DNA of 37,405 nt, taken from assembly GCA_021296325.1 (NCBI GenBank), contig JAGWAR010000008.1:1-37405 (forward strand). The letters run 5' to 3'. Under the pieces are notes generated by a model. It was not told the DNA's origin. It made no database searches and was given only the letters and a program-made list of their open reading frames with translations. The number at the start of each line of letters is the position of its first letter. Position 1 is the first letter of the stretch. A program made the translations under genes and the position numbers. Positions 1 through 7,888 of the stretch are shown in pieces. The DNA comes from Alphaproteobacteria bacterium (GTDB lineage: Bacteria; Pseudomonadota; Alphaproteobacteria; GCA-2746255).

Positions 1-114
1 AGCGTGCTGGAAGAAATGGCCGCCGAAGAAGAGGCCGAGACCGCCACCGAAACCGAGGCCGAGACCACCGCCGCCGAGGCGGCCGAGGAAGCCGAAAACC
101 CGCAAGAATCCTGA
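1..114 (+). CDS. rplI: 50S ribosomal protein L9, C-terminal tail (partial)
   Basis: The reading frame is open from base 1 to a TGA at 112-114 and encodes 37 residues that are almost all Glu, Ala and Thr, ending in ENPQES. Alphaproteobacterial L9 proteins often carry such an acidic Ala/Glu tail after the globular domain, and rplI commonly lies just upstream of dnaB in this class, which is the case here (dnaB starts at 1601, with cfa between). The body of the protein is outside the window, so the identification rests on tail composition and gene order only. An unrelated protein with an acidic tail cannot be excluded. Confidence 0.6.
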   Translation, partial: SVLEEMAAEEEAETATETEAETTAAEAAEEAENPQES

Positions 115-119
115 CCCTT

Positions 120-147
120 TGCCCGGCTGACCCGGGTCGGCCGGGCA
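120..147 (+). terminator. Stem-loop after rplI, possible terminator
   Basis: TGCCCGGC at 120-127 pairs with GCCGGGCA at 140-147, and the loop can pair further (GA with TC around CCCGGG). It begins 6 bases after the rplI stop. No clear T-run follows, so termination may be weak or Rho-assisted. Confidence 0.5.
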
Positions 148-161
148 GGCCCATATCTCCC

Positions 162-192
162 TTTACAAAATAGGGTTTCTTTCCCTTAAAAT
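162..192 (+). promoter_or_regulatory. Candidate sigma-70 promoter for cfa
   Basis: TTTACA at 162-167 and TTAAAA/TAAAAT at 186-192 lie in the only AT-rich patch between rplI and cfa. Spacing is 18-19 bases, slightly long. Transcription would start near 200, giving a leader of about 75 bases that contains the repeats described in the findings. Confidence 0.4.
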
Positions 193-275
193 ATCCCATT
201 CCCCAGCCCTCGAAGCCGGGGCGATCGGGACAAACGGGAAGCGATCGGGAGGAACGGTCGGGATAGGGCTTCGAA

Positions 276-1502
276 ATGCCACTGCGCTTCTTGCTGAAAC
301 CGGTGATTCGGGTCGGTGCACTTCGCGTCATCGGTGCCACGGGTAAGGTTCAGGAGTTCCGGGGTACCGCGGGACCGGAAGTGACGATTCGGCTGCACGA
401 TCGCCTCACGCCTTTCAAGATTTTCCTGAACCCCGGCCTGCACACGGGCGAGGCCTATATGAGCGGGGCCCTTACCGTCGAACAGGGCACGGTGCGGGAC
501 CTGATCGACCTTTACACGCGCAATCTCGAATCCGTGCCGCCTCGCTTCCTCGATCGCCTCTACCGGTCCCTGCGGCTGGCTTCCCGCGCCTTCCAGCAAT
601 ACAACCCTGTTCCGCTGGCGCGCCAGCACGCCGCCCATCACTACGACCTTTCCGGCGCGCTCTACGACCTCTTCCTGGACGAAGACCGGCAATATTCCTG
701 CGCCTATTTCCTTAACGAGGACGAAAACCTCGACCAGGCCCAGACGAACAAGAAGCATCACCTCGCCGCGAAACTGCGGATCAAGCCGGGTATGAAGGTG
801 CTGGACATCGGCTCCGGTTGGGGTGGGCTTGGACTCTACCTCGCCGAAACCTGCGGCGCTGACGTTACGGGGATCACGCTTTCGAAGGAACAGCACCGGG
901 TTTCGAACGAACGGGCGAAACAGGCCGGCCTCGCGGACCGGGTGCGCTTCCATCTCCGCGACTACCGGGAAGAAGAAGGTAGCTACGACCGCATCGTTTC
1001 CGTCGGCATGTTCGAACATGTCGGCACCCACTACTACCGATCCTTCTTCGAGAAGGTGAACGGCCTGCTGACCGAGGACGGCCTGGCGCTGCTGCACTCG
1101 ATCGGCCGCAAGGGGCCGCCAAGCGCCACCAACCCCTGGATCCGCAAGTACATCTTCCCCGGCGGCTACAGCCCAGCGCTTTCCGAGGTCTTCTCCGAGG
1201 TCGAGAAGACCGGGCTTTGGGTCACCGACCTCGAAATCCTCCGCCTGCACTACGCGGAGACCCTGAAGCGCTGGTACGGGCGCTTTCAGGCGAACCGGGA
1301 ACGCGCCGCCGCCATCTACGACGAACGTTTCTGCCGGATGTGGGAATTTTACCTGGCCGGCTCCGAGGCTGCCTTCCGCCACCAGGGGCACATGGTCTTC
1401 CAGATGCAGCTCACCCGCCGCCAGGAGGCCGTGCCGCTGACCCGCGACTACATGACGGACTGGGAACACGCCCAACGGGGCTTCCGCAAGACGGCGGCGT
1501 AA
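276..1502 (+). CDS. cfa: Cyclopropane-fatty-acyl-phospholipid synthase
   Basis: A 408-residue SAM-dependent methyltransferase that adds a methylene group across the double bond of unsaturated acyl chains in membrane phospholipids. The glycine-rich SAM site VLDIGSGWGG sits around residues 175-184. The family motif QYSCAYF contains Cys142, at the position of the active-site Cys139 of E. coli Cfa. An N-terminal lipid-binding region of about 110 residues precedes the methyltransferase fold, and length matches the family (about 380-420). The ATG at 276 is preceded by a modest AGGG. Gene order is unusual in that it separates rplI from dnaB. The long antisense frame over the same bases is a GC-codon shadow. 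Confidence 0.93.
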   Translation: MPLRFLLKPVIRVGALRVIGATGKVQEFRGTAGPEVTIRLHDRLTPFKIFLNPGLHTGEAYMSGALTVEQGTVRDLIDLYTRNLESVPPRFLDRLYRSLRLASRAFQQYNPVPLARQHAAHHYDLSGALYDLFLDEDRQYSCAYFLNEDENLDQAQTNKKHHLAAKLRIKPGMKVLDIGSGWGGLGLYLAETCGADVTGITLSKEQHRVSNERAKQAGLADRVRFHLRDYREEEGSYDRIVSVGMFEHVGTHYYRSFFEKVNGLLTEDGLALLHSIGRKGPPSATNPWIRKYIFPGGYSPALSEVFSEVEKTGLWVTDLEILRLHYAETLKRWYGRFQANRERAAAIYDERFCRMWEFYLAGSEAAFRHQGHMVFQMQLTRRQEAVPLTRDYMTDWEHAQRGFRKTAA

Positions 1503-1588
1503 TTATCCCCGCCATTCACATGCTTTTGCTAACCGGTTCCACAGGCCGGATCCGCAATTACCCATGACTTTCCGGGGCCCGCTTCTGC

Positions 1589-1594
1589 TATGGT
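1589..1594 (+). promoter_or_regulatory. Possible -10 element giving a leaderless dnaB mRNA
   Basis: TATGGT at 1589-1594, with an upstream TG, forms an extended -10-like element only 6 bases before the dnaB ATG at 1601. A weak TGACTT lies about 18 bases upstream. Transcription would begin at or next to the start codon. No Shine-Dalgarno is visible before this ATG. Confidence 0.35.
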
Positions 1595-1600
1595 AAGCGC

Positions 1601-3088
1601 ATGGAAGCCTCCGGTTCCGATTCGAAAGTCACCCCCCTAAGGGAAAAGAACGAGCTAGACCGGCTTCGTACCCTGCCGCGCAATTTTGAGGTTGAACAGG
1701 CCCTGCTCGGCGCCGTGCTGATGGAAAACCGGGCCTACCTGAAGGTTTCCGAGTTTCTCCTTCCCGAACATTTCGCCAACCCGGTGCACGGACGCATTTA
1801 CGCCGCCGCCGCCCATCTGATCGAGCGCGGCCAGCTCGCCGACCCGATGACGCTGAAGGCCTATTTCGAACAGGACGACGCGCTGGACGACATCGGCGGC
1901 ACCGCCTATCTGGCCCAGCTTGCCGCCGCCGCCGTCACCACCTTCAACGCCGGCGACTACGGCCGCACCATCCACGATCTCTACCTCCGGCGCCAGCTGA
2001 TCGCGCTTGGCGAGGACATGACCGAAGAGGCCCACCGCCCGGACATCGAAGTCTCCGCCGTCGACCAGATCGAACAGGTCGAACAGCAGCTCTACGACCT
2101 GGCGACGACCGGCCAGATCGAAGGCGGCTTTCAGCCCTTCAAGGGGCCGCTGACGGAAGCCATCGCGGCGGCCGAAATCGCCTACAAGCGCGAAGGCAAG
2201 ATGATCGGCATCAGCACTGGCTTTGTCGACCTCGATAAGCTGCTTGGCGGCATGCACAATTCCGACCTTTTGGTGCTGGCCGGGCGGCCTTCCATGGGGA
2301 AGACGGCGCTGGCCACGAACATCGCCTTTCACGCCGCCAAGGCGCGGGCCAGGGACACCCGCAAGAAGCCGCTGGACGGCGCCGTCGTCGGGTTTTTCTC
2401 CCTCGAAATGTCGGCCGAACAGCTGGCCACCCGCATCCTCGCGGAAGAAGCGAAGGTGCCCTCGGAAAAGATTCGCCGCGGCGAGCTTAGCCACACGGAT
2501 TTCGAGAAGGTGGCCATGGCCGCCCAGGACCTAGCCACCGTCCCCTTCTTCATCGACGACACGCCGGCGCTGACGATCGGCGCGCTGCGCACCCGTGCCC
2601 GGCGCCTCAAGCGCCAGCACGGACTTTCGTTGATCGTCGTCGACTATCTGCAGCTCCTGAGCCCGTCGCGGACGCGCCAGGACAACCGGGTGCTGGAAAT
2701 TTCGGAAATCACGCGGGGCCTGAAGACGCTGGCGAAGGAACTGAACGTGCCGGTGCTGGCCCTTTCCCAGCTTTCGCGCGCCGTCGAACAGCGCGAGGAC
2801 AAGCGGCCGCAACTGGCCGACCTTCGCGAATCGGGTTCCATCGAACAGGACGCCGACGTCGTCGTCTTCATCTACCGCGAGGAATACTACCTGGCGCGCC
2901 AACAGCCGCCGGAAGGGACGGACAAGCATATCGAGTGGCAGGAAAAAATGGACGACGTCCACAACAAGGCGGAAATCCTGATCAGTAAGCAACGTCACGG
3001 TCCGACCGGCAAACTTCGGCTTTTCTTCGACGGACGCTTCACGAAGTTCGCGGATTTGGACGAACGGCCTGCGGATGCCCCCTTCTGA
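1601..3088 (+). CDS. dnaB: Replicative DNA helicase DnaB
   Basis: A 495-residue hexameric helicase that unwinds DNA ahead of the replication fork. The N-terminal primase-interacting domain begins with the typical PRNFEVEQALLGAVL at about residues 26-40. The RecA-like domain has a Walker A motif GRPSMGKTA at about 228-236, followed by FFSLEMSAEQL and, further on, VDYLQLL and the C-terminal LRESGSIEQDADVV motif, all hallmarks of DnaB. No intein is present, and length is normal. The ATG at 1601 has no Shine-Dalgarno but a -10-like box right before it. The 3' end overlaps alr by 14 bases, so the two are probably co-transcribed. Confidence 0.97.
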   Translation: MEASGSDSKVTPLREKNELDRLRTLPRNFEVEQALLGAVLMENRAYLKVSEFLLPEHFANPVHGRIYAAAAHLIERGQLADPMTLKAYFEQDDALDDIGGTAYLAQLAAAAVTTFNAGDYGRTIHDLYLRRQLIALGEDMTEEAHRPDIEVSAVDQIEQVEQQLYDLATTGQIEGGFQPFKGPLTEAIAAAEIAYKREGKMIGISTGFVDLDKLLGGMHNSDLLVLAGRPSMGKTALATNIAFHAAKARARDTRKKPLDGAVVGFFSLEMSAEQLATRILAEEAKVPSEKIRRGELSHTDFEKVAMAAQDLATVPFFIDDTPALTIGALRTRARRLKRQHGLSLIVVDYLQLLSPSRTRQDNRVLEISEITRGLKTLAKELNVPVLALSQLSRAVEQREDKRPQLADLRESGSIEQDADVVVFIYREEYYLARQQPPEGTDKHIEWQEKMDDVHNKAEILISKQRHGPTGKLRLFFDGRFTKFADLDERPADAPF

Positions 3089-4169
3089 TCGCGCCCATGC
3101 GCGTCTCACGATCGACCTCGACGCCATTGCGACCAACTATCGCCTGCTCGGCAAGCGGCTGGAGCCGGCCGGTCTCCACGCCGTCGTCAAGGCGGACGCC
3201 TATGGCTTGGGACTGGAGCCGGTTGCCCGCACGTTGCGCGGCCAGGGCTGCCGGCACTTCTTCGTGGCGACCCTGGACGAAGGCATCGCCCTTCGCGCCC
3301 TTTTGTCCGACGTCGAAATCGGTGTCTTCAACGGTGCGCTGGCCGGCGAGGAAACCGCCTTCGCTGCGCACCGCCTCACCCCCTGCCTGAACGATCTCGG
3401 CCAGATCGAACGCTTCCGGGCCCTCGCCCCTTCGGCGCCGGCCGGCCTTCAGATCGACACCGGCATGGCCCGCCTCGGCCTGCCGCCGCAGGAGGTTGAA
3501 CGCCTGGCCGCGGAACCGCAGCGCCTTGCCGGTCTGTCGCTGTCGTTCCTCTTTTCGCACCTCGCCTGCGCCGATACGCCGCCGCATCCGAAAAACGCCG
3601 AACAGTTGCGTCTCTTTCGCACGCTCACCCAGCAGCTTCCAGCCACGCAACGAAGCCTTGCAAATTCGAGCGGCATTTTTCTGGGGCCGGAATACCACTT
3701 CGATTTCGCCCGCGCGGGCGCCGCTATCTACGGCGTGAATCCGCAAGCCTCGCACCCCAATCCGATGGCGCAAGTCCTTCATCTGAAAGGTAGAATCCTG
3801 CAAGTGCGTGACGTTGACAGTCCCCAGACCGTTGGCTATGGTGCGACCTACCGCGCGAGCGGGGTTAGCCGAATCGCCACGGTGGCTGTGGGTTACGCCG
3901 ACGGTTATCTGCGCACTCTGGGTAATCGTGGCAGCTGTTTCGTCGGTGACCGGCAGGTGCCAGTCATTGGACGCATATCGATGGATCTGATCACGATCGA
4001 CGTCACGGAAATCCCACCGCAACAACTTACGCCTGATACCTTCGTGGAACTTGTTGGTCCCAACCATTCCGTCGATGCCCTGGCGGCGGAAGCCGGCACA
4101 ATCGGTTACGAGATTCTGACCAGCCTCGGGCATCGCTACCATCGCAACTACATCGGGAAGGGTTCCTAA
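3075..4169 (+). CDS. alr: Alanine racemase
   Basis: A 364-residue fold-type III PLP enzyme that interconverts L- and D-alanine for peptidoglycan synthesis in the cytoplasm. Lys39 in VVKADAYGLG is the PLP Schiff-base lysine. Tyr255 in VGYGATYRA is the second catalytic base (Tyr265 in the Bacillus enzyme). The C-terminal beta domain contains the expected GRISMDL substrate-binding motif. The start lies inside the end of dnaB in another frame (14-base overlap), and mlaE follows 5 bases after the stop, so it belongs to the same forward transcription unit. Confidence 0.96.
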   Translation: MPPSDRAHARLTIDLDAIATNYRLLGKRLEPAGLHAVVKADAYGLGLEPVARTLRGQGCRHFFVATLDEGIALRALLSDVEIGVFNGALAGEETAFAAHRLTPCLNDLGQIERFRALAPSAPAGLQIDTGMARLGLPPQEVERLAAEPQRLAGLSLSFLFSHLACADTPPHPKNAEQLRLFRTLTQQLPATQRSLANSSGIFLGPEYHFDFARAGAAIYGVNPQASHPNPMAQVLHLKGRILQVRDVDSPQTVGYGATYRASGVSRIATVAVGYADGYLRTLGNRGSCFVGDRQVPVIGRISMDLITIDVTEIPPQQLTPDTFVELVGPNHSVDALAAEAGTIGYEILTSLGHRYHRNYIGKGS

Positions 4170-4174
4170 GGCTC

Positions 4175-4954
4175 ATGGCGATCCTCGATGCACTCGCACT
4201 GCTGGGACGCACCTTCCTGAAATTCCTGGAGGCAACGGGCCGGCTTGCCCTGTTCGTGGGCCGCGCCTTATCGCGCGCCTGGCGCCCGCCCTTCTACTTC
4301 CGCGCCGTCGGCCAGCAGATGATCGACATCGGCTACTATTCGCTGCCGATCGTCGGCCTCACCGCCATCTTCGCCGGCATGGTGCTGGCGCTGCAAAGCA
4401 ACATCGGCCTGGCCCGTTTCGAGGCGGAATCCCAGATTCCGGAAATCATCGCCTTCTCGATCACCCGCGAACTCGGCCCCGTACTGGCCGGCCTCATGGT
4501 GGCCGGGCGTATCGGCGCCTCGATGGCGGCCGAGATCGGCACGATGCGGGTAACCGAGCAGATCGACGCCCTCGTCACCCTGGCGACGGATCCCTTCAAA
4601 TACCTGGTCTTCCCGCGCCTGCTGGCCGGTATCGTGACGCTGCCCCTGCTCGTGCTTGTCGCCGACGTCATCGGCATCTTCGGCGGCTTCGTGGTCAGCG
4701 TGCAGAGCTTTGAATTCAACCCAGCCAACTTCATCTCGAAGGTGTGGGACTATCTCGTCATCGACGACGTCATCGACGGCATGGTGAAATCCTCCGTCTT
4801 CGGTTTCATCGTCACCCTGATGGGCTGCTACCAGGGCTTCTACTCGCGGGGCGGCGCCGAAGGCGTCGGCCGGGCGACGACGAACGCGGTGGTGACCGCC
4901 TCCATCCTGATCCTGGTCGCCGACTACTTCCTATCGGCGCTGATGTTCAACTGA
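4175..4954 (+). CDS. mlaE: Lipid-transport ABC permease, MlaE family
   Basis: A 259-residue integral inner-membrane protein of the MlaE/YrbE permease family, which moves phospholipids between the inner membrane and a periplasmic MCE-domain partner. Several hydrophobic spans are visible. So is the conserved core with FAGMVLALQ, ITRELGPVLAGLMVAGRIGASMAAEIGTM and VTEQIDAL, which is diagnostic. It overlaps the ATPase gene by one base (TGATG at 4952-4956). No mlaD (MCE), mlaC or mlaB gene lies next to the pair here, so the partner must be encoded elsewhere. Membership in the family is secure; the exact substrate is inferred. Confidence 0.93.
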   Translation: MAILDALALLGRTFLKFLEATGRLALFVGRALSRAWRPPFYFRAVGQQMIDIGYYSLPIVGLTAIFAGMVLALQSNIGLARFEAESQIPEIIAFSITRELGPVLAGLMVAGRIGASMAAEIGTMRVTEQIDALVTLATDPFKYLVFPRLLAGIVTLPLLVLVADVIGIFGGFVVSVQSFEFNPANFISKVWDYLVIDDVIDGMVKSSVFGFIVTLMGCYQGFYSRGGAEGVGRATTNAVVTASILILVADYFLSALMFN

Positions 4955-5733
4955 TGACAAGCGCACCCCCGAAAATCCAGATTCGCAACCTGCACAAGGC
5001 TTTCGGCTCGAACCGGGTCCTGCAGGGGCTGGACCTCGACATCGAGGTCGGCGAATCCGTCGTCATCATCGGCGGCTCGGGCACCGGAAAGTCCGTGCTG
5101 CTCAAATGCATCCTCGGCCTGCTGACGCCGGATCAGGGCAGCATCAAGGTCGATGGCGTCGAAGTCGTCCGCATGAAGGAAAACGAGCGCGAGGAGCTGC
5201 TCCGGCAGTTTGGCATGCTGTTCCAGGGCGGCGCGCTCTTCGACAGCCTCAGGGTCTGGGAGAACGTCGCCTTCGGGCTGATCCAGGCCCACGGCATGGC
5301 GCGCAAAGAGGCCAAGAAAGTGGCGCTCGAGAAGCTCGCCTCGGTCGGCCTCGACGCGCGGGTGGCGGAACTGAACCCAGCCGAGCTTTCCGGCGGCATG
5401 AAAAAGCGGGTGGGCCTGGCGCGCGCCATTGCCGGTTCGCCGAACATCATCTTCTTCGACGAACCGACGACCGGGCTTGACCCGATCATGGGCAGCATCA
5501 TCGACCGCCTTATCGTCCACTGCGTGAAGGAACTTCAGGTCACGGCGCTCTCCATCACCCATGACATGGCAAGTGCTAGGCGCATCGCCGACCGGATGGC
5601 GATGCTTTACGAAGGCAAGATCATCTGGGACGGCCCCGTCGCGGACATCGACAAGGCAGACAACCCCTATGTCGATCAGTTCATCCGCGGCAAGGCCGAA
5701 GGCCCCATCAAGATGCAGGTTCGACAGCCTTAG
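4954..5733 (+). CDS. mlaF: Lipid-transport ABC ATPase, MlaF family
   Basis: A 259-residue ATP-binding subunit that should pair with the MlaE-like permease encoded immediately upstream. The Walker A motif GGSGTGKS is at residues 40-47, the ABC signature LSGGM at 145-149 and the Walker B FFDEPTTGLD around 167-176 with Asp169-Glu170. The ATG at 4954 overlaps the permease stop by one base, indicating translational coupling. A longer in-frame extension upstream (from 4744) is ignored because it lies within mlaE and encodes low-complexity Arg-rich sequence. Together with MlaE it would energise retrograde or anterograde phospholipid transport for outer-membrane asymmetry. Confidence 0.95.
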   Translation: MTSAPPKIQIRNLHKAFGSNRVLQGLDLDIEVGESVVIIGGSGTGKSVLLKCILGLLTPDQGSIKVDGVEVVRMKENEREELLRQFGMLFQGGALFDSLRVWENVAFGLIQAHGMARKEAKKVALEKLASVGLDARVAELNPAELSGGMKKRVGLARAIAGSPNIIFFDEPTTGLDPIMGSIIDRLIVHCVKELQVTALSITHDMASARRIADRMAMLYEGKIIWDGPVADIDKADNPYVDQFIRGKAEGPIKMQVRQP

Positions 5734-5772
5734 GGTTTTTAAGGCTTCCACCCGCAACCGAAGGCGGAAGCA

Positions 5773-7185
5773 TTGGCTCGAAACGCGGCTCATTACGTCT
5801 GTCAAAGTTGTGGCGCCAGCCACCCGAAATGGAGCGGGCGTTGCGACGCTTGCGGCGCCTGGAACTCCATCCTCGAGGAAACCCAGAACGAATCGGTGCC
5901 CGGCGGGCTTGGCAAAAAAGGCGCGCGCCGCCATGCGCGGGTCGATTTCGTCGGCCTCGAAGGAAACGAACCGCCCTTCCCCCGCCTGAAGACCGGCCTT
6001 GAGGAATTCGACCGCGTCGTCGGCTCCGGCATGGTGACGGGCTCCGCCATCCTGGTCGGCGGCGATCCTGGCATCGGCAAATCGACCCTTCTTCTCCAAG
6101 TGGCCGCCGCCGTCGCGGACGGGGTGCGCGCCGTTTACATTTCCGGAGAAGAGGCGGTCGATCAGGTGCGGCTTCGGGCCAGCCGGCTCGGGCTTTCCGG
6201 TGCCAAGGTCGGGCTGGCGACGGCGACGAACCTGCGCGACATCCTGGCCAGCCTCGACGTCGCCGACGGGCCGAATCTGGTCGTTGTCGATTCGATCCAG
6301 ACGATGTACGTGGACGCGCTTGATTCGGCGCCGGGCACGGTCACCCAGGTCCGGGCCTGCGCCCAGGAACTCATCCGGCTGGCCAAGCGCCGCCAGATGA
6401 TTCTGATCCTCGTCGGCCACGTCACGAAGGAAGGCACGATCGCCGGTCCCCGCGTGCTCGAACACATGGTCGACACCGTTCTTTATTTCGAGGGCGAGCG
6501 CGGCCACCAGTTCCGCATCCTGCGCTCCGTGAAGAACCGCTTCGGCCCGACCGACGAGATCGGCGTCTTCGAGATGACGGACCGCGGCCTGCTGCAGGTG
6601 CCGAACCCCTCCGCCCTGTTCCTTTCCGAACGCCCCGAAGGGGTAAGCGGCGCCGTCGTCTTCGCCGGCATGGAAGGCACGCGGCCCATGCTGGTCGAGA
6701 TTCAGGCGCTCGTCGCGCCTTCTTCCTTCGGCTCACCCCGGCGCGCCGTCGTCGGCTGGGACGGGGGCCGGCTGGCCATGGTGCTGGCCGTGCTGGAGAC
6801 TCGCTGCGGCCTCGCGCTCGGTGGACAGGACGTTTACCTGAACGTCGCCGGGGGCCTGCGCATCGCCGAGCCGGCCGCCGACCTCGCGGTGGCGGCAGCG
6901 CTCGTTTCCGCCTTCCGGGACGCGCCCTTTCCGCAGGCCGCCGTCGTCTTCGGCGAAATCGGCCTTTCCGGCGAAGTCCGGGCCGTCAGCCAGCGGGACG
7001 CCCGCCTCAAGGAAGCGGCGAAGCTCGGCTTTCGTGAAGCCTTCGCGCCGCCGGCCCGGAAACCGGCAAAAGGCGCTGGCAAGCTTCCCCTGCCTCTGCG
7101 CGAGATTCGCCACCTTTCCGAATTGCCGGCGGCCCTTTCCCACAAACGGCAGAACGCCCCGAACCAGGCGAAGCTGCCCTCATAA
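5773..7185 (+). CDS. radA: DNA repair protein RadA (Sms)
   Basis: A 470-residue RecA-like branch-migration helicase used in recombinational repair. The N-terminal zinc finger has Cys10, Cys13, Cys24 and Cys27. The Walker A GGDPGIGKST lies around 96-105, and the RadA-specific KNRFG motif is at 254-258. A Lon-protease-like C-terminal domain follows. The start is a TTG at 5773; it is the only start that keeps the zinc finger at the normal distance from the N-terminus, and it is preceded by GGAAG at 5766-5770. That Shine-Dalgarno can pair with GCTTCC at 5744-5749, so translation may be held low. Confidence 0.95.
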   Translation: MARNAAHYVCQSCGASHPKWSGRCDACGAWNSILEETQNESVPGGLGKKGARRHARVDFVGLEGNEPPFPRLKTGLEEFDRVVGSGMVTGSAILVGGDPGIGKSTLLLQVAAAVADGVRAVYISGEEAVDQVRLRASRLGLSGAKVGLATATNLRDILASLDVADGPNLVVVDSIQTMYVDALDSAPGTVTQVRACAQELIRLAKRRQMILILVGHVTKEGTIAGPRVLEHMVDTVLYFEGERGHQFRILRSVKNRFGPTDEIGVFEMTDRGLLQVPNPSALFLSERPEGVSGAVVFAGMEGTRPMLVEIQALVAPSSFGSPRRAVVGWDGGRLAMVLAVLETRCGLALGGQDVYLNVAGGLRIAEPAADLAVAAALVSAFRDAPFPQAAVVFGEIGLSGEVRAVSQRDARLKEAAKLGFREAFAPPARKPAKGAGKLPLPLREIRHLSELPAALSHKRQNAPNQAKLPS

Positions 7186-7197
7186 AGAAAACGGACG

Positions 7198-7869
7198 ATG
7201 GAAAACCTGCCCTTCACGACGATCGATTACGTAATCCTAGGCGTGCTTTTGCTTTCGGCCATCTTCGCCTGGGGCCGCGGCTTCGTGCGCGAGCTGCTTT
7301 CGCTGGTCGCCTGGGCGGGCGCCGCGCTCACCACGATCTACGGTTTCAGCGCGGCCAAGCCTTACGCCTACGACATCCTCGTCGTGCCCGTTTTCGCCGA
7401 TGTCGTCCTGGCGCTGGTGCTGTTCATCGCCTCCTTCTTGCTGTTCTCCTTCATCGCGCGGGCGATTGCCGGGCGCGTGAAGGAAAGCAAACTGAAGCCG
7501 ATCGACCGCGGGCTGGGGCTTTTCTTCGGCTTGGTGCGGGGATATGTCGTCGTTTCGCTGGTCTACCTCTTGACCGTCTGGGTGATCTCCGAGAAGGTCC
7601 CCCCCGAATGGTTCGCGCGTTCGACCCTGATTCCCTTCGTGGGCTTCGGCGCCGGCCTGCTGACGGACCTGGTTCCGGATGCGGAAGAAGAAGCCGGAGA
7701 AGAAGCGCTGCAAAAGGCGAAGGAACAGGCGCTCGATGCGTTCACAATGGCCAAATTTCTGCGTATTTTCACGGACCCCGACCCGAAATCGGCTGATACG
7801 GAAAACGAATCCGGCTATAACAGGCAGGAACGTGGCGCGATGGAACGACTGATCGAAAATCATCAATAG
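7198..7869 (+). CDS. cvpA: CvpA family membrane protein
   Basis: A 223-residue protein whose first 140 residues form about four membrane spans, including the FAWGRGFVRELLSLVAWAGAA segment typical of the CvpA/colicin V production family. The C-terminal 80 residues are hydrophilic and rich in Glu and Lys. It sits 12 bases after radA and 19 bases before purF. The cvpA-purF pairing is conserved widely in Proteobacteria and supports the call. Molecular function is not settled for the family, although roles in envelope homeostasis have been proposed. The Glu-rich tail is less conserved than the membrane part. Confidence 0.9.
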   Translation: MENLPFTTIDYVILGVLLLSAIFAWGRGFVRELLSLVAWAGAALTTIYGFSAAKPYAYDILVVPVFADVVLALVLFIASFLLFSFIARAIAGRVKESKLKPIDRGLGLFFGLVRGYVVVSLVYLLTVWVISEKVPPEWFARSTLIPFVGFGAGLLTDLVPDAEEEAGEEALQKAKEQALDAFTMAKFLRIFTDPDPKSADTENESGYNRQERGAMERLIENHQ

Positions 7870-7888
7870 TCCCAGGTGGGTAGAAGAA

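Noticed and set aside
1503-1511. TTATCCCCG before dnaB as a DnaA box
   Set aside because: Two mismatches to TTATCCACA and no cluster nearby; a single degenerate 9-mer is expected by chance.
4924-6507. 527-residue minus-strand frame over mlaF and radA
   Set aside because: It mirrors the codon pattern of two clearly identified genes and has no recognisable domain.
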